This document shows, piece by piece, positions 49,178-60,964 of a DNA stretch of 64,000 bases. The notes under the pieces are model-generated. The model saw nothing but the letters and a program-made list of their open reading frames with translations, was not told the DNA's origin and made no database searches. The stretch spans positions 498,001 to 562,000 of the forward strand of contig JAJGOT010000436.1 of the NCBI GenBank assembly GCA_022457155.1, given 5' to 3'. Position 1 is the first letter of the stretch. Every line of letters begins with the position of its first letter. A program made the translations under genes and the position numbers. The stretch comes from Cladopsammia gracilis. Taxonomy: Eukaryota > Cnidaria > Anthozoa > Scleractinia > Dendrophylliidae.

Positions 49178-52089
49178 GTACTGAAGAAGTACCCGCGGAA
49201 TGTGAGAGAAACGAAAGTGACGAGGAGGAGTTGCCTCTTGGCCCTATCGTGGAGATAATATTCTATGACGGAGACCAACGTCTACCAGTCTACAAGTGAG
49301 GCCTAACCAAAGGGATGACTACTGATGATGCGGCTGAAATTCTTTTAAATCCCTTTGCTGATCGCACATTAATGGCGACGCGTGTCCCAACAAATATATC
49401 TAAAAACACTGTCTTTGTTGTGGACACGTCGAATCTGTCAAATAAAGCTGATGTAAAGTGCGACGACCTTGGCGCTTGGTTGTGTACAGGCTCAAAGAAG
49501 TTTCCTTATTCCACAGACAACTCTGGAATTTGTCACAGATTAGAGGACAAAGACGACTGCCCACCTGACCACGTGTTGCATATAGTGCAACGCCAGTTTT
49601 TCACTAATAAAAGCTTACCCTCCTTGCGAAAGTCGATAATCTCTGCACATCGGGCTACATCAACATCGCCTCACGATTTGGCAATTGTTCAATATATGTT
49701 TACAGACGGTGAACAAGAAGTCAACATCAAGAGCCATGGGAACTCTAAAGGATCAACACCACGTCCTTTTAAAAGAACCATGCAGAGCACCCGAGAATTT
49801 GTGCAAGACAAGTTAAAAGAACATCCCCCTCGTCGAGTCATTCACTCGGTTGTCGAAGAACGAGGGGGAATCATGCAAGTCGAGTCTGCAGGCGAATTTC
49901 CAAGAAACAGGGATCAGGTGTACAACATCAACAGACAAGCGAAGCGCCAGAAGGTTGATGTACCCCTTTCCACTGGCGATCCCCTTCTACAGGTGTTGGC
50001 AAAGGCGAAGGAAGAACAGCAAGGATTGAGAGAAAACCTCTTTATCAGAGAAATCCCCTTGTTCCCAGAGCCGATAGTTTTTCTCGCCACCGACCAGCAG
50101 GTTAACTGATGTAGTGCGATTCTGCACCAATCCTGAAGCGTTCTGCATCCTGGGAGTAGACTGTACTTTTCAGATTGCCGACTATTACTACACCTTTACC
50201 ACCTATCGCAACCTGATGTTAACTACTAACAAGGGAGTCCACCCTGTCTGCATAGGACCCGACATTTTGCACAAACAAAAGCTTCTAACATCATACAAGA
50301 CTTTGCCTCTCCTAATGACAAAGTACAACAAAGACACTAGTGGTGTTCTAGACTACGGAACAGATGGAGAGGAAAACATCTTTAAGGCCATGTCGCAAGT
50401 CTTTGTAGACGCAAAGCATTTGCGTTGTGACATTCACCTGAGGGACAATGTCAAACGAAAACTGAGTGAGCTTGGAATATCAGGAAGTGTGGCCGACGAA
50501 ATTGTCTGTGATATTTTTGGAAAGGTACTTGGAGAAGTGACTGAGGGTGGACTAGTTGACTGCACTTCAGGTGCCGAGTTCGACATTGCATTGGACAATG
50601 TTAAACGAAAATGGCCAGGCTTGCACAAGAATGGTGATCAATTTACAAAGTATTTTTTAACAGATAAAGCGGAAGTTATTCGGGAAAGTGCAACGGCCGA
50701 CATTCGCTCGATGTGTGGCCTTGGGTTTCCGCCCAAGGTATATACACAAAACGCAAGTGAAAGTATGAACAGATTAGTGAAAGCGGACGAAGCTGCCAAG
50801 CTTGCAAAGAAACCAGACGGGCTTCCCCCTTCCATAGAGCGAATAAGAGGCGAAGTTAAGAGGCAACAAGACGAGCAGTTCCTCGCAGTCATTGGTCGAG
50901 GGGAATACCGATTAACTGAAGACTTCTCCTTCCTTGGGATCGACGAGAAGGACTTCTATAGAATGAGTCACAAGCAGAAGGACGCCCTGAAGAAGAAATT
51001 CTTCTCATCATCCATGTCAAGGTTACGAAACGAAGATTCAGAAGAACAAGGAACCGCCACAGAGACAACGTTATCCATAACTGCTGAAAATGCCCAGATT
51101 ATTGATATTCCCTACCCAGTGCTAAAGGGGATGTTCAGCAAGGCTGCTACAACAGTGGAAGATCCGTCCGCGCTGTGGAAAGTGCCAACTGGTGAAGGAG
51201 GTGACCCCTCATGCCCAATCAGATACATGGTTCACAGCCAAACATCACGTGAGCCTCACACTGTCCTTGTTTATCCCAAAACTGGCAAGGTGCAGTGTGA
51301 TAAAGGGTGTGTAAGCTGGTCCACGTACAGTTTGTGTTCACACACCCTAGCAGTAGCGGAGAAAGAGGGGGCTTTAAAGGAGTTCCTTAAATGGTTCAAA
51401 AGCAGAAAGCGTTCTCCTAATCTGTCAGGCCTTGCAAACGTGAACATGCCTAACAATGCTGGTCAAAAAACCGGAACAAGGAAGCGGAAAGGTGGAAGCA
51501 ATAAATCCTCAACTGATAGGAACATTGTTCGCAATCGGGTATTGCAGCCTACATCCGCACCCGTCAATGATTCATGCCCATCTGCAATTGACCAAAACAC
51601 CCCACCTTGGCCGCCAGTGTCGCCTTTGCCTCACATTCAGCTGGGTCACAGTTTCAACGTGCCTCGGACTCCACTAGTCCCTCCAATCTCATCTAATCAA
51701 CCTTACCAGCAAGCCAACGGACAGCCTCCAACCCCAAAGCGTCCAAAGCCCTTACCAGGAATTTTAGTGTTTGCCAGATTATCTTTCCTCGACAGTAAAG
51801 TCACGCGATGCTATGGCTGTGGCGACACCCTGAAGCCCGGCGGGACCAATCCACCTCCACCCGATGACCTCGTTTTGACAACACGACTTCGCCGTCAGTA
51901 TTTAAAAAAGGACGTCAACACACATCTCCAGATATTTCGTCGGTATATTATCATGTTAACCCTTATTGCATAAGGGTAACCTTCCCTGCCTTTCAACCAA
52001 ATTCATGCAGAATACCGTCGGATCTACAGCCTTTTCTTCTACCCGAACACAAGCAAGTAATTTTCGAAAGGCTTGCCGCTATGGTCTAG
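49178..52089 (+). pseudogene. MULE-2 transposase region with SWIM finger: one stop and two frameshifts
   Basis: It starts after acceptor TTGTAATTTTCAG. Damage: TGA at 49297-49299, aligned with Arg in MULE-1 (VYKR), likely CGA decay; an extra G near 50101 shifting the frame; and a second shift at about 51920-51950, after which the C-terminus continues to a TAG at 52087-52089. Core motifs survive: GVDCTFQIAD and YGTDGEENIF (Asp pair), QNASESMNRL (Glu), a SWIM finger (CDKGC ... CSHTLAV, with the first pair altered from CxC to CxxxC) and a C-terminal CYGCG pair. A proline-rich segment (about 51540-51770) separates the SWIM from the last finger. An unaided active transposase is unlikely, although sequencing error at homopolymers cannot be excluded for the shifts. 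Confidence 0.85.
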
Positions 52090-53090
52090 TTGAATTGTTG
52101 TCTGTGAGCCGGGACTATGACATCACATGTTTATCATGCTTGTGTCGATAAGTACTTTTCAAAACAGTTCTTCTGGTCGTCTGCATAATCGTTTAAGTTT
52201 TTAGATTTGATTCATTTACTAAAAAAACTCGCAATTGAAAGGTGACACGAATGGATATGATGTTACCAAGTTGTTCAGAGTACTTTTGTTTCTGTTTCTG
52301 TTAGAAGCCGGTATAATAGCGGACACTAGAACTGTTGTCTGTATGATGACATCACATTTTATTCATGTTCCTGTTGACGTTTTATTCTAGACGTTGTATA
52401 TAAGTATAGGTTTAAGTTCATGGGTGAAAAAAATCGCTTCAAGTTAAATAATTGATTGTTACGTAGTGCTAAGACTGGAAAAGAAAGTTGTTATTAAGCT
52501 GTTTAGGAAAGGAAATTGGTATTTTACAGGAATGTAAAGCGAGTTTGTAGTAAGACTTTTTTTGAAGTAACGGTTTAAAGTTGACACGAATGGATATGGC
52601 GTCAGTTACCAGGTTGCTCAAAGAACTTATGTTTCTCCTTCTAGAAGCCGGTATAATACCGGGCAATTGAACTGCTGAACTGTTGTCTGTTTTGTTACGA
52701 CATCAGATTCTCATTATGTTCCTGTTGACGTTTCATTTTGAACGTTTTTTATATAAGAAGTATTATTTGAAGACCATGTAATTCAAGTTCATGGGTAAAA
52801 GAGTTCGCTTCAGTTTCGCTTCAGTAGTTCATTTACTAAGCGTTACGTAGTGCTGAGAAAAAAAAAACGTTGTTAAAGTTTTTCATGAAAAAAGAAATTG
52901 GTATTTTAAAGGGATCTAAAGCAAGTTTGCTGAAAACTTTGTTTGAAGTAATGTTTTAAAGTGGATAGTATAATATCCGGCAATTGAATTGTTGTCTGTA
53001 TGATTATGACATCAGATTATGTTCCTGTTGACGTTTCATTCGGAACGTTTTATATAAGAAGAGATATATTCATTTTAATAAAGCAAATGT
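52088..53090. repeat. ~330-bp tandem repeats at the 3' end of MULE-2
   Basis: Three to four diverged units start with TTGTTGTCTGT (near 52095, 52334, 52680 and 52987) and share GTTCCTGTTGACGTTT, TATATAAG and AGCCGGTATAATA blocks. Each carries a TATA-like word, so the repeat could hold promoter elements for an antisense or outward transcript. AATAAA lies at about 53077. Confidence 0.75.
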
Positions 53091-53104
53091 TTTAGTTATT
53101 TATG

Positions 53105-53290
53105 TATTTATTTTTATTTCTAGTCCGCGTTTTACAAATTTTGAGTCCGCTTTTTACAAATTTTTGAGTCCGCGTTTTACAAATTTTTGAGTCCGCGTTT
53201 TACAAATTTTTGAGTCCGCGTTTTACAATTTTTTTTACAAGTTTTACTAGTCCAGTCCAGTCCAGTCCAGTCCTCGAAATACAGTATGCC
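53105..53290 (-). repeat. MULE-2 right TIR with iterons
   Basis: Read inward from 53290 it matches the left TIR: GGCATACTGTATTTCGAG, GGACT pentamers, then five units. GAGTCC positions at 53166, 53189 and 53212 give a 23-bp period. Confidence 0.85.
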
Positions 53291-53640
53291 GCAAAGATGT
53301 TAACATTTATTTTACATCATGCAACCTCGAAAGTTCAAAATTACTTTTCTTATTTGGCTTTTATTTTTCCTGCTGCAACGACAGCGGGCTTTGCTACTTC
53401 ACCGAGCTTATCACTTTCTCGTTGTGGAAGAAGAATTTAGAATAAGACAAAGAAATCGACGCCGGTTTATGTTGACGCTTTTCAGTCAAATGAGTCAAAA
53501 CACGCAACGAAGAAGAAGAGCTTGGGTTTGGCCACGTCCACAAAACTGGTTCCGTAGTTTGTTGGCAAATCCAGCGCTAAATTTTCTTTGGAAAGAACAT
53601 TTTAGAGTGACACGCGAAACTCCGTGGTCTAAGTAGTCGT
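53210..53640. other. No gene beyond the MULE-2 end
   Basis: A short Arg-rich ORF (53319-53636) overlaps the TIR junction and has no features of a real gene. A GAAGTGACT short tandem repeat lies at 53670-53703. Confidence 0.4.
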
Positions 53641-53719
53641 CATCGCGGTCCAACACGCTAAAGTTGGCTCGAAGAAGTGACTGAAGTGACTGAAGTGACT
53701 GAAGTCGGGGTTGTCCGTT

Positions 53720-55249
53720 TTTATCTCGTTAATGCGCATGCGCATTAAGCGAGATTTCGGAGTTGAGTACGAAAAAAGGGGCAAAAGCTGTTAACAAATT
53801 TTTGTGGACTTTTGTCCCGGGGGGGGGGGTTCTTCTTTCTTCTTCATAGAAGCTATATTAGGGCATTGAGGATATGGTTGGTTAAAGCGGTTAGGATTTC
53901 AAGAAGGGCGTCACATACCGTCACTAAAATATTTGAGGAACACCCCCGGTCCTATTGTTAATTTCCCTAGGGTATTGGGATGTCAGAACTTGTCATATTT
54001 CACATTAAGTCACCGCAAAGATATTAAAGTTCTTAGTTTCGATATCTCACGTTACGTATCAATATTTGAAATTTTCAATCATTTGTCGTAGAGCCATTCA
54101 AGCTGCTTTCGAGAATGGTAAAAATAGGTCAAATGCGTTTTCTTGGGAAACGTAGTTTGAGAATTTCACGGTCTATTTTTACGAATGGAGACGTTTTAAG
54201 AAAGTTAAATTGGACGGGAAAGTTTGTGTTTTAATATGAGCGATATGGCAGAGCAAAATAGCATTAACTTTGCGTTTGTATGCAATAGTATGGGAAAAAC
54301 GTCATAGTTTTATTGGTTTAGCTACCGTGCACAAGGAAAGTTTGCGGATTGTCCGACTGAATTTGTTTTGCGGGAGGAAATTTTTGCGCGTCGAGACAGC
54401 TAAAATTTCTGCTGGGAGGAAATGTTTGCGGATTTCTGGTCAAGTATAAATAAAATCCAAGGCATCGGTATTAAACAATTTTACTTCCTGACCGGAGGTT
54501 TGTTTAGTTCTCCTAGTTATATGGTTGCTGTTCTGGCGCCAATATGAACATAAACAACGAGAAAACTAGTGAGTGAATTATTGTACGTTGTTGTAAAAAT
54601 GTATCAGTATTATGATAACAGTCTCTGGTTCTTTTGAGGACGTGTGTGGAGTTGAATCGGGAATACAGATGACTGTTGTGCCGGTCGCCTCGGAGTTATG
54701 ATAGCAATATATTCACTGTTGAAAAGTTCTTGTTAAGCCGATATACATCATTAAAACAAGTAATTTTTTTTCTGCGCGAGTATATTTCTGCGGTGGAAAA
54801 TTTAATACAAAATAAAGTAATACTGCATAATAATGCAACAACGGACAACCTTGCCTGTATCTCGGATCAGAAAAAGGTTTTGAAAAATACTGCGGTCAGG
54901 AATCCCGCATGTTTGATAACTTTAGTACAAATTTTATAATTTGAGAAAGTGGGGCGCTAAGTTTCATGATGTCACTTTATGCTGGAGATTCAAATATTTC
55001 AAACCGGATGAAATGATGCTATACTTCTGACAATGGAGATACTGCCTAGCTCCGAGAAACACATTACACTTACACGCGGAATAAACTCTGAGGAGCTATT
55101 AAAAAACAATTGCAAGATCCCACTATTCCAATATATGACTATCGCATAAGACTTGGATCTTAATAGAATATTTTACGAAATTTTACTGCGGTCGTGACCC
55201 CGGGGGTCGTTAAGAAGACACACACTGTCAACACTATATTTTGAGGTTT
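53720..55249 (-). repeat. Right arm of the 1.5-kb inverted repeat
   Basis: Reverse-complement match to 1776-3402. Its outer end carries GACCCCGGGGGTC and ACTGTCAACACTATATTTTG; its inner end carries GCGCATTAAGCGAGAT. It lies inside the AGGTGGGTT insertion, 430 bases past MULE-2. Confidence 0.8.
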
Positions 55250-58200
55250 AAAGCAGACCCATTTAATCTCTAATAGTTACTAAACACATGATACCGGAAA
55301 TAGAAAACTCTCGACTTTCGAATAAAAAAAGACAGAACTACTATATATTCGCAAATAACCCATTCATGTATAACATTAACTTATGCAGCCATTTCTTTTT
55401 CAACTCTCCACAAAAGAAAAATCAATGTCTGCTTCACTTTCCAAAACATTTCACATTGATATCGATAACAACATACAACTGCGTGAAATATTTCCTTTAA
55501 CAAGCATTGACAACTAAGCGGAAAACAGATATTTCAGCCCACCCACATCTGACGTCTAAGTTATCAAAAGTTTCTTTGCTTTTGTTGATCCGATGGATTA
55601 TGAATGTTCTGGATACCTTGTTATCTTTGTGGAATGTCCGGTTTCCGGAAGATTATAAAGAACAGGAAAGAGCGAATCTCAAAACTGTCTTAAAAATGAA
55701 ATTAACGTTGGAAAAATATATATTTGCTTAATTCTTTCTTTGAGGAATAGAGGAATTCTAAGGATATGCACTTTTTTGTCTTGACTTCCTGACTGAATTT
55801 AAGTCTTAAAATAGCAATAAATATGCGTGAATGGACTCTGATCGATCAATGACAGACATTGTAGCGACCATAGGTCATGGATCAGTTCGTTTCTTCTTTA
55901 AAATCTCCGTAAAATTCTTAGATGTTTATATGTTATATATAAAGATCTACAAACGCGGATAAGCGTAAACATTTATCCGATGCGTTGTGGCACACATCAA
56001 AGATTTAAATTGGATGATCCCACAGGCAGACCAATCGTGATATCCTGTACACAGTAATGAAATATACTAGGTAATAATACGATTTGTCACGGAATTGATA
56101 AGCGATAGAAAAATCGAAAATATTACACACTAAAGTCTTCTCACCTTTACTTTATTGTCTCTTGATGTATCCTGACCGGTTTAAATGCATTTTTACAACT
56201 TTTGTCACTCGCCCCACTATCCACTATAAAAGAAGGGAAGGCTGGAGACCTCTGAGCGAAACCTCGCCACGTGAAAGCCAATAAATTCTAAACAATTCAA
56301 CTCAAGCTCCCCGAATTGCCACCAGTGAGGCCGCAGGTTAAATGTCTACCCGTGCGATTCGTGCTAGCTTCCAAATTCCCTTTCACGGGCTCTAAAAGGG
56401 CTCCGTTTTGGAGCGATTCTGGCCATCTTCGCTTCGCCATTGTCCGCGATCCAAACGGCTGTACCACGAAATTCGAATACTAAAGCTTAGCGACCGCGTC
56501 ACAGAGACAAAATGACATTCACCCGAGGGGAGGGTCGTTACTTTTGCCCTCGCGCAAATTGACACCGTCGGGGGAGCCGGTGCGTGTAATTCGAACGGAA
56601 ACCACAAGCGTGACCTGTCACTTATTTGTCTTTATTTGATAAAGTGCAATTTTTCATCAAGATCAAAAGAAAAGTCTCTTTTTAAAATAAAAATGCTCGA
56701 AGGAAAATTATTAAGCTTGTTAAAACCAATTTGCGCCAAAAAATCAAAAATCAAAGGTCACGGATATGTATGTGTATACCGGGAGTCTAGGGTGTACTCT
56801 AACTGCACGTCCGATCCAAGAGAGAGGAAGATAGGGGCCTTGGGAACGAGGTTGGTAGACGCATGACCAGCCGCATGGGCTTAATCCAATTAAGAAAATG
56901 ATCGACGGTTGCTAGCCAAAACGTGTCATCGCTCAAGATGATCCGTCAATGGCTGCTTATTGATTTTCGGTCAGTTATGCAATCTTTCTTCGCTTCATTG
57001 AATTGCTGAATCTGGCCATAGTGAACATCATTTCTTCTTCTCAGAACAAAATGAGGTAACAAAATGATTATTTACGACCACGGATAGGTCTAGCTAAGAC
57101 CAGTTATCTTTCTGACTCCGAAAACGAAGAAATAGTCGATTACATTGAGGGTTATCTTATTTGCGCGCCAATATTTTAATTTTAGCGCGATCGGGAAATC
57201 TACCTATATCCCTCACGTTCGGAAAAAAAATGCGCATGCAAGCTTATTTCTATAATGGTTTTCAAATAAATGATTGAAGTTGCTACACTACACATTTGCT
57301 GCCTAAGCGACCGAGAAGGTAAGTGCCTTTTCCATATTTATTAGGATTTCAATTTTCCGTGGAGATCAGTAAATATACTAATTCCACGAACTGTGTGCGA
57401 CCAAATTCAAGCGAATAAATTGCGTTATTTCTCAGTGGATCACTTTTCTCTTGAATTGGCCTGGTTTCCGATTAATTTCAAACAAAAGTAGGCAGAGTTG
57501 GTTCACATGTTGTGACTGGTGTGTCGCCGGTGAAAACGAGCAATCGGGTGCATCGCCTTTGCTTTGTGACTAGACTCTGAACCCAGTGGGTTTTTCTAAC
57601 ACCGCATGGCAGTCCTTTTCTCGGGTGTTTCGCCTGTTAAGGAAATTGATCGGGTGTGTCGCCTTCGATCGTCATGCTAGATGAGCTTGCTGGTTTCTGT
57701 GAATCCTTCGCATATTTTTTCTTTGTTTTGATCAAATATTATTAAAACGAAACATTTGGTCGCACGCAGTTTATTGTCGTCGAACGTGGATTGTTAACCG
57801 ATACCCGATTATCATCAGATATTCTATAGCTTCGAAACCAAGTTTAAGCAAGGTTTCAGCATAACAACTATTTAAATTATTTTTGCAAAGATGTTAAATA
57901 GAACTTCAATAATATTAGCTGAGCCATCACTGTTGCGTGATTCGAACCCGACTTATCACATCCAGACATCTTCGAAAATGGTTTTCGCCTGTCAACGGTG
58001 TACTCTTGTCTGATCGTGAAACAATAGATTTATTCATTTGAGTGACGACCTTAAATACTGTAGAGTCCAATATGGCGCCCGTTTCTAAGCCATGCGGCTG
58101 GTCATGTTCAATAACAAATTGATCATTAAAACAGACCGTTGCCCGTCGGGTGTTGATATGAACGATATGGTCAATAATGTTTAATTTTTATTGGTAAATT

Positions 58201-58888
58201 GCACAACCTTCTAAAGTCGCTGTCGTAATTTGTCGTATTTTTGAAGCGGAATCGAGCCGCTTCTCGCTGTTCAGAACGTCTCATGTCGGCAATTTTCGGG
58301 GCCAGGTCGCTTGTCGTTTTTACCAAGGCTTCTTTAAGCCGAGATGTTTTGAAAAAGGAAACGAAATCTAATCAACAGCTCTATTCCTACAAGAGACACC
58401 ATTCTGCCCGAAGGTACACAATTTTTTAGTTGACGGAAAAAGCGACAAGTAAAATATTTTCATTTGCCTTTTTTACAATAGTCTACCTTAGTGAAGTATT
58501 TAGATAAAACATTCCTTTTTTACTGAAGTCCTTTTACTGAACTTATTCACATGCACAAAGTTCTTGTTTTGTCTCATACATCCACATATACACTGCACAT
58601 ATAAATTCTTGGCTGTTTAAAAACATTGCTAGTAAATCAATTTTAATCTCAAATGAAAATCGTTGCAATATGTTTTCGTTTTGTTTAAATATCAATAAAT
58701 AAAGATAGTAAATATTTTTTAACCTTCTTACATCTTTCCCAAATTTCGATTGATAAGAAAATCGCCATTGTAATGCCATACAAGTCATTGCTACTAAAAT
58801 ACTGTGACTGATACAAAACATAGAAAATTAACTAAGTAAAAAGGCTCTCTAAAGATAGATTGAATCTAAGTAGTTTTGCCACCCCCAT
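55250..58888. other. No gene recognised
   Basis: Mixed AT-rich and moderately GC-rich non-coding sequence of the AGGTGGGTT insertion. Short ORFs (for example 55507-55731 and 56636-56866) show no domains, and I see no clear repeat. Confidence 0.4.
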
Positions 58889-58932
58889 CCCTCCTCATAA
58901 TTTTCCCCCGTAGCAACCAAATTGGCCTCGGC

Positions 58933-59583
58933 TCATTCGCTTAATATAATCAAGTTGAAGTTTCCCCTCAGCTGTAAAATGAAGACTATTTTGAACAAAT
59001 ACGCTAAATTAACATGAAAATTATTTACATTCATACTCGTGATTATTTTGTTGCTCATGACTTTTATTGATTTGGTGGCTCCTAAAAGAGCCCTTAAGTC
59101 CTCTATGACTGCAATGTCTAACTCTACGATTAGACCTACAGGTATTTTCAATCTTTCAACTTCAATAAACCATTTAGCAGCTTTACACATATTACCTATC
59201 ACGTCTTTACTACATTTACCTATCAAAGGCACCCAACTTTTCCAATTTTTGTTGTTGTTGTTGCCTTTTATTAACCTTACATTCTCTCGCATTAACGAGA
59301 TGGCTTTAAGAGCCCTTTGATCTTTGCAAGCAAGCAAGCAGATCGAAATGATGTGCGTGTCGTACAAGTCTTGCGTGTTCTGATATCCCATCGAAAAACG
59401 CATTTGATTGACATTCAATTTCCTGAAATTGTTTTGATAGTGCGTAAGTTCGCGGGTATAAAGGATGGTTGAAATCGATTTGAAAGTGCACTTCGGCTCT
59501 TTTGAAAAAGATGCGTTGCCACGGCTACAAAGTAGGCTACTTAAGTTGAAATTCCATCCGTTCACATCTGAAGTGAGATTCAA
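58933..59583 (-). CDS. Hypothetical 216-residue ORF at the right end of the AGGTGGGTT element
   Basis: An uninterrupted minus-strand frame. Middle part: RALKAISLMRENVRLIKG, WKSWVPLIGKCSKDV and EVERLKIPVGLIVELD, rich in Lys and aliphatic residues. No known domain. The C-terminal half is duplicated in inverted form at 60012-60362, where the frame is broken. It may be a real exon of the element or chance. Its length and duplication are the only support. Confidence 0.35.
   Translation of the reverse strand: MNLTSDVNGWNFNLSSLLCSRGNASFSKEPKCTFKSISTILYTRELTHYQNNFRKLNVNQMRFSMGYQNTQDLYDTHIISICLLACKDQRALKAISLMRENVRLIKGNNNNKNWKSWVPLIGKCSKDVIGNMCKAAKWFIEVERLKIPVGLIVELDIAVIEDLRALLGATKSIKVMSNKIITSMNVNNFHVNLAYLFKIVFILQLRGNFNLIILSE
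58942..59320 (+). repeat. Left arm of an inverted repeat around the DIRS RT fragment
   Basis: Matches the reverse complement of 60012-60362 with a few indels (for example ACTTTTATTGATTTGGTGGC). A separate short inverted pair lies just outside: 58889-58930 against 60924-60964 (CATAATTTTCCCCCGTAGC). Confidence 0.8.
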
Positions 59584-59625
59584 GTATACTTGAAGTCTAC
59601 TTACTACACTAGTATCAACCCACCT

Positions 59626-59805
59626 AATAGTCCGATTAGTCGAAAAGAATTGCTATATGGCCTCGCTTGACCTCAAAAACGCTTATTATACGGTTGGCGT
59701 GAATCCCTCGCACAGAAAATACCTAAGTTTCATATGGAAAAATGTCCTGTATCAGTTCACGTGCCTACCTAGCAGGTTATCCTCTTGTCCCAGAAAACGT
59801 TTTTC
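59626..59805 (+). pseudogene. DIRS-like RT continuation beyond the insertion
   Basis: Reads on from 44450 with the conserved RT segment SLDLKNAYYTVGVNPSHRKY followed by LYQFTCLP, where RT motif A (Asp in LDLKNAY) sits. It degenerates by about 59805, before the YxDD motif. Confidence 0.7.
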
Positions 59806-60011
59806 GCATCACGATTAAATAATCAATTTCCTCAATACGAAGACACCTTGAGCCCATAGAACTAGATGCTTACAAACAGGATGAAAACGAAACAGCCTAT
59901 GCGTAGTTTCGCACATAAAGCGTTATCTGCATATCACTAAGGAGCTCAGGCCGGGGACACAACTGTCAACTTCTTATTGGTTTTATCAAACCACATAATC
60001 CGGTCTCTAAT

Positions 60012-60362
60012 AGGATCAAAGGGCTCTTAAAGCCATCTCGTTAATGCGAGAGAATGTAAGGTTAATAAAAAACAACAACAACAACAAGAATTGGAAAAGT
60101 TGGGTGCCTTTGATAGGTAAATGTAGTAAAGACGTGATAGGTACTGTGTATGTGTAAAGCTGCTAAATGGTTTATTGAAGTTGAAAGATTGAAAATACCT
60201 GTAGGTCTTAAGGGCTCTTTTAGGAGCCACCAAATCAATAAAAGTCATGAGCAACAAAATAATCACGAGTATGAATGTAAATAATTTTCATGTTAATTTA
60301 GCGTATTTGTTCAAAATAGTCTTCATTTTACAGCTGAGGGGAAACTTCAACTTGATTATACT
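60012..60362 (-). repeat. Right arm of the inverted repeat
   Basis: Partner of 58942-59320. It lacks about 30 bases (near 60210) and has small changes that break the ORF found in the left arm. It lies beyond the AGGTGGGTT insertion boundary, so the duplication was made independently of that insertion. Confidence 0.8.
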
Positions 60363-60964
60363 AGAAATACGTGTCTCGCAGAACCTCGCGAAGCTCGGGG
60401 GAGGATGCACTGAAAAATTTTAGCGATGTGGGAGAGATGGAATTTCTGATTTGACTGGAGAGGTTGGGTTGCATGCCGGCAATGGCCCCGAAATTTAAAG
60501 TTGAGACATTCTCGTTCCTAGTTGCTTTGATTTAACTTGTACTTAGTGCCCTGTCTTCCTAAATCATAATAAATGGTAACTGGTACTGGTCAGTTTTGGG
60601 TTTTGAGCTGTGGTTCACTTTAACTGCTATGGGACTGGTTATCAAAAGATCCTAGGGCCCTTGTTCACCCACCCCCCTCCTTAACCTATGTTCATTAATT
60701 TTTGTCAGAAAGAAAATTGGTCTGAAAGTGGATGTATAGTATTGTTGTGGACATGGGTCCAGGACAATATGCAGTGGTGTTCTGTTTATTTTGATTGGAT
60801 GAGAGTTTGTTTATGCTGTCTTGATTAAATTTTCTTTTTGAAGCTTGTTAGTGCTATCTCCCAAAATTAACCTGTTCCTTTACATAATGCCTGTAGCTGT
60901 TGTTCTATATACTAAGCAATGTATAGAGACCAATTTGGTTGCTACGGGGGAAAATTATGAGGAG
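60363..60964. other. No gene; spacer before the LTR
   Basis: Non-coding. Its last 40 bases are the inverted copy of 58889-58930. Confidence 0.4.

Larger units (their letters stand above)
44637..53290 (+). mobile_element. MULE-2: second Mutator-like transposon with the same kinase-protease-transposase cargo
   Basis: A perfect 9-bp duplication GCAAAGATG (44628-44636 and 53291-53299) flanks ends starting GGCATACTGTATTTCGAG. The tips carry GGACT or AGTCC pentamer runs, then 23-bp iterons containing GTAAAACGCGGACTC. The plus-strand gene has the MULE-1 layout: kinase-protease exons (45340-46494, 47014-47533), a linker exon (48068-48264) and a transposase region (49178-52089). TIR and protein sequences diverge widely from MULE-1, so the two are separate families. 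The transposase portion is broken by a stop and two frameshifts, while the termini remain complete, so it could be moved in trans. Confidence 0.9.
44451..59625. mobile_element. 15.2-kb insertion with AGGTGGGTT ends and AAT duplication, hosting MULE-2
   Basis: The inverted ends AGGTGGGTTCATACTAGCGT and AGGTGGGTTGATACTAGTGT (reversed) are flanked by AAT on each side (44448-44450 and 59626-59628). Removing the insert rejoins the DIRS RT codons exactly, which independently proves the boundaries. AAGTATACTT motifs lie just inside both ends. Its own content is unclear: an ORF at 58933-59583 lies at the right end, and MULE-2 and the right arm of the 1.5-kb inverted repeat are secondary insertions. 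Three-base duplications are typical of PIF/Harbinger, but the usual TWA target is not seen. Confidence 0.75.

Noticed and set aside
53319..53636. Arg-rich 105-codon ORF next to MULE-2
   Set aside because: It overlaps the TIR border, has no domain and looks like chance.
1776..55249. A single giant 53-kb transposon (Polinton-like) bounded by the inverted arms
   Set aside because: No polymerase, integrase or capsid genes lie between the arms, and no target duplication could be found at the outer ends.
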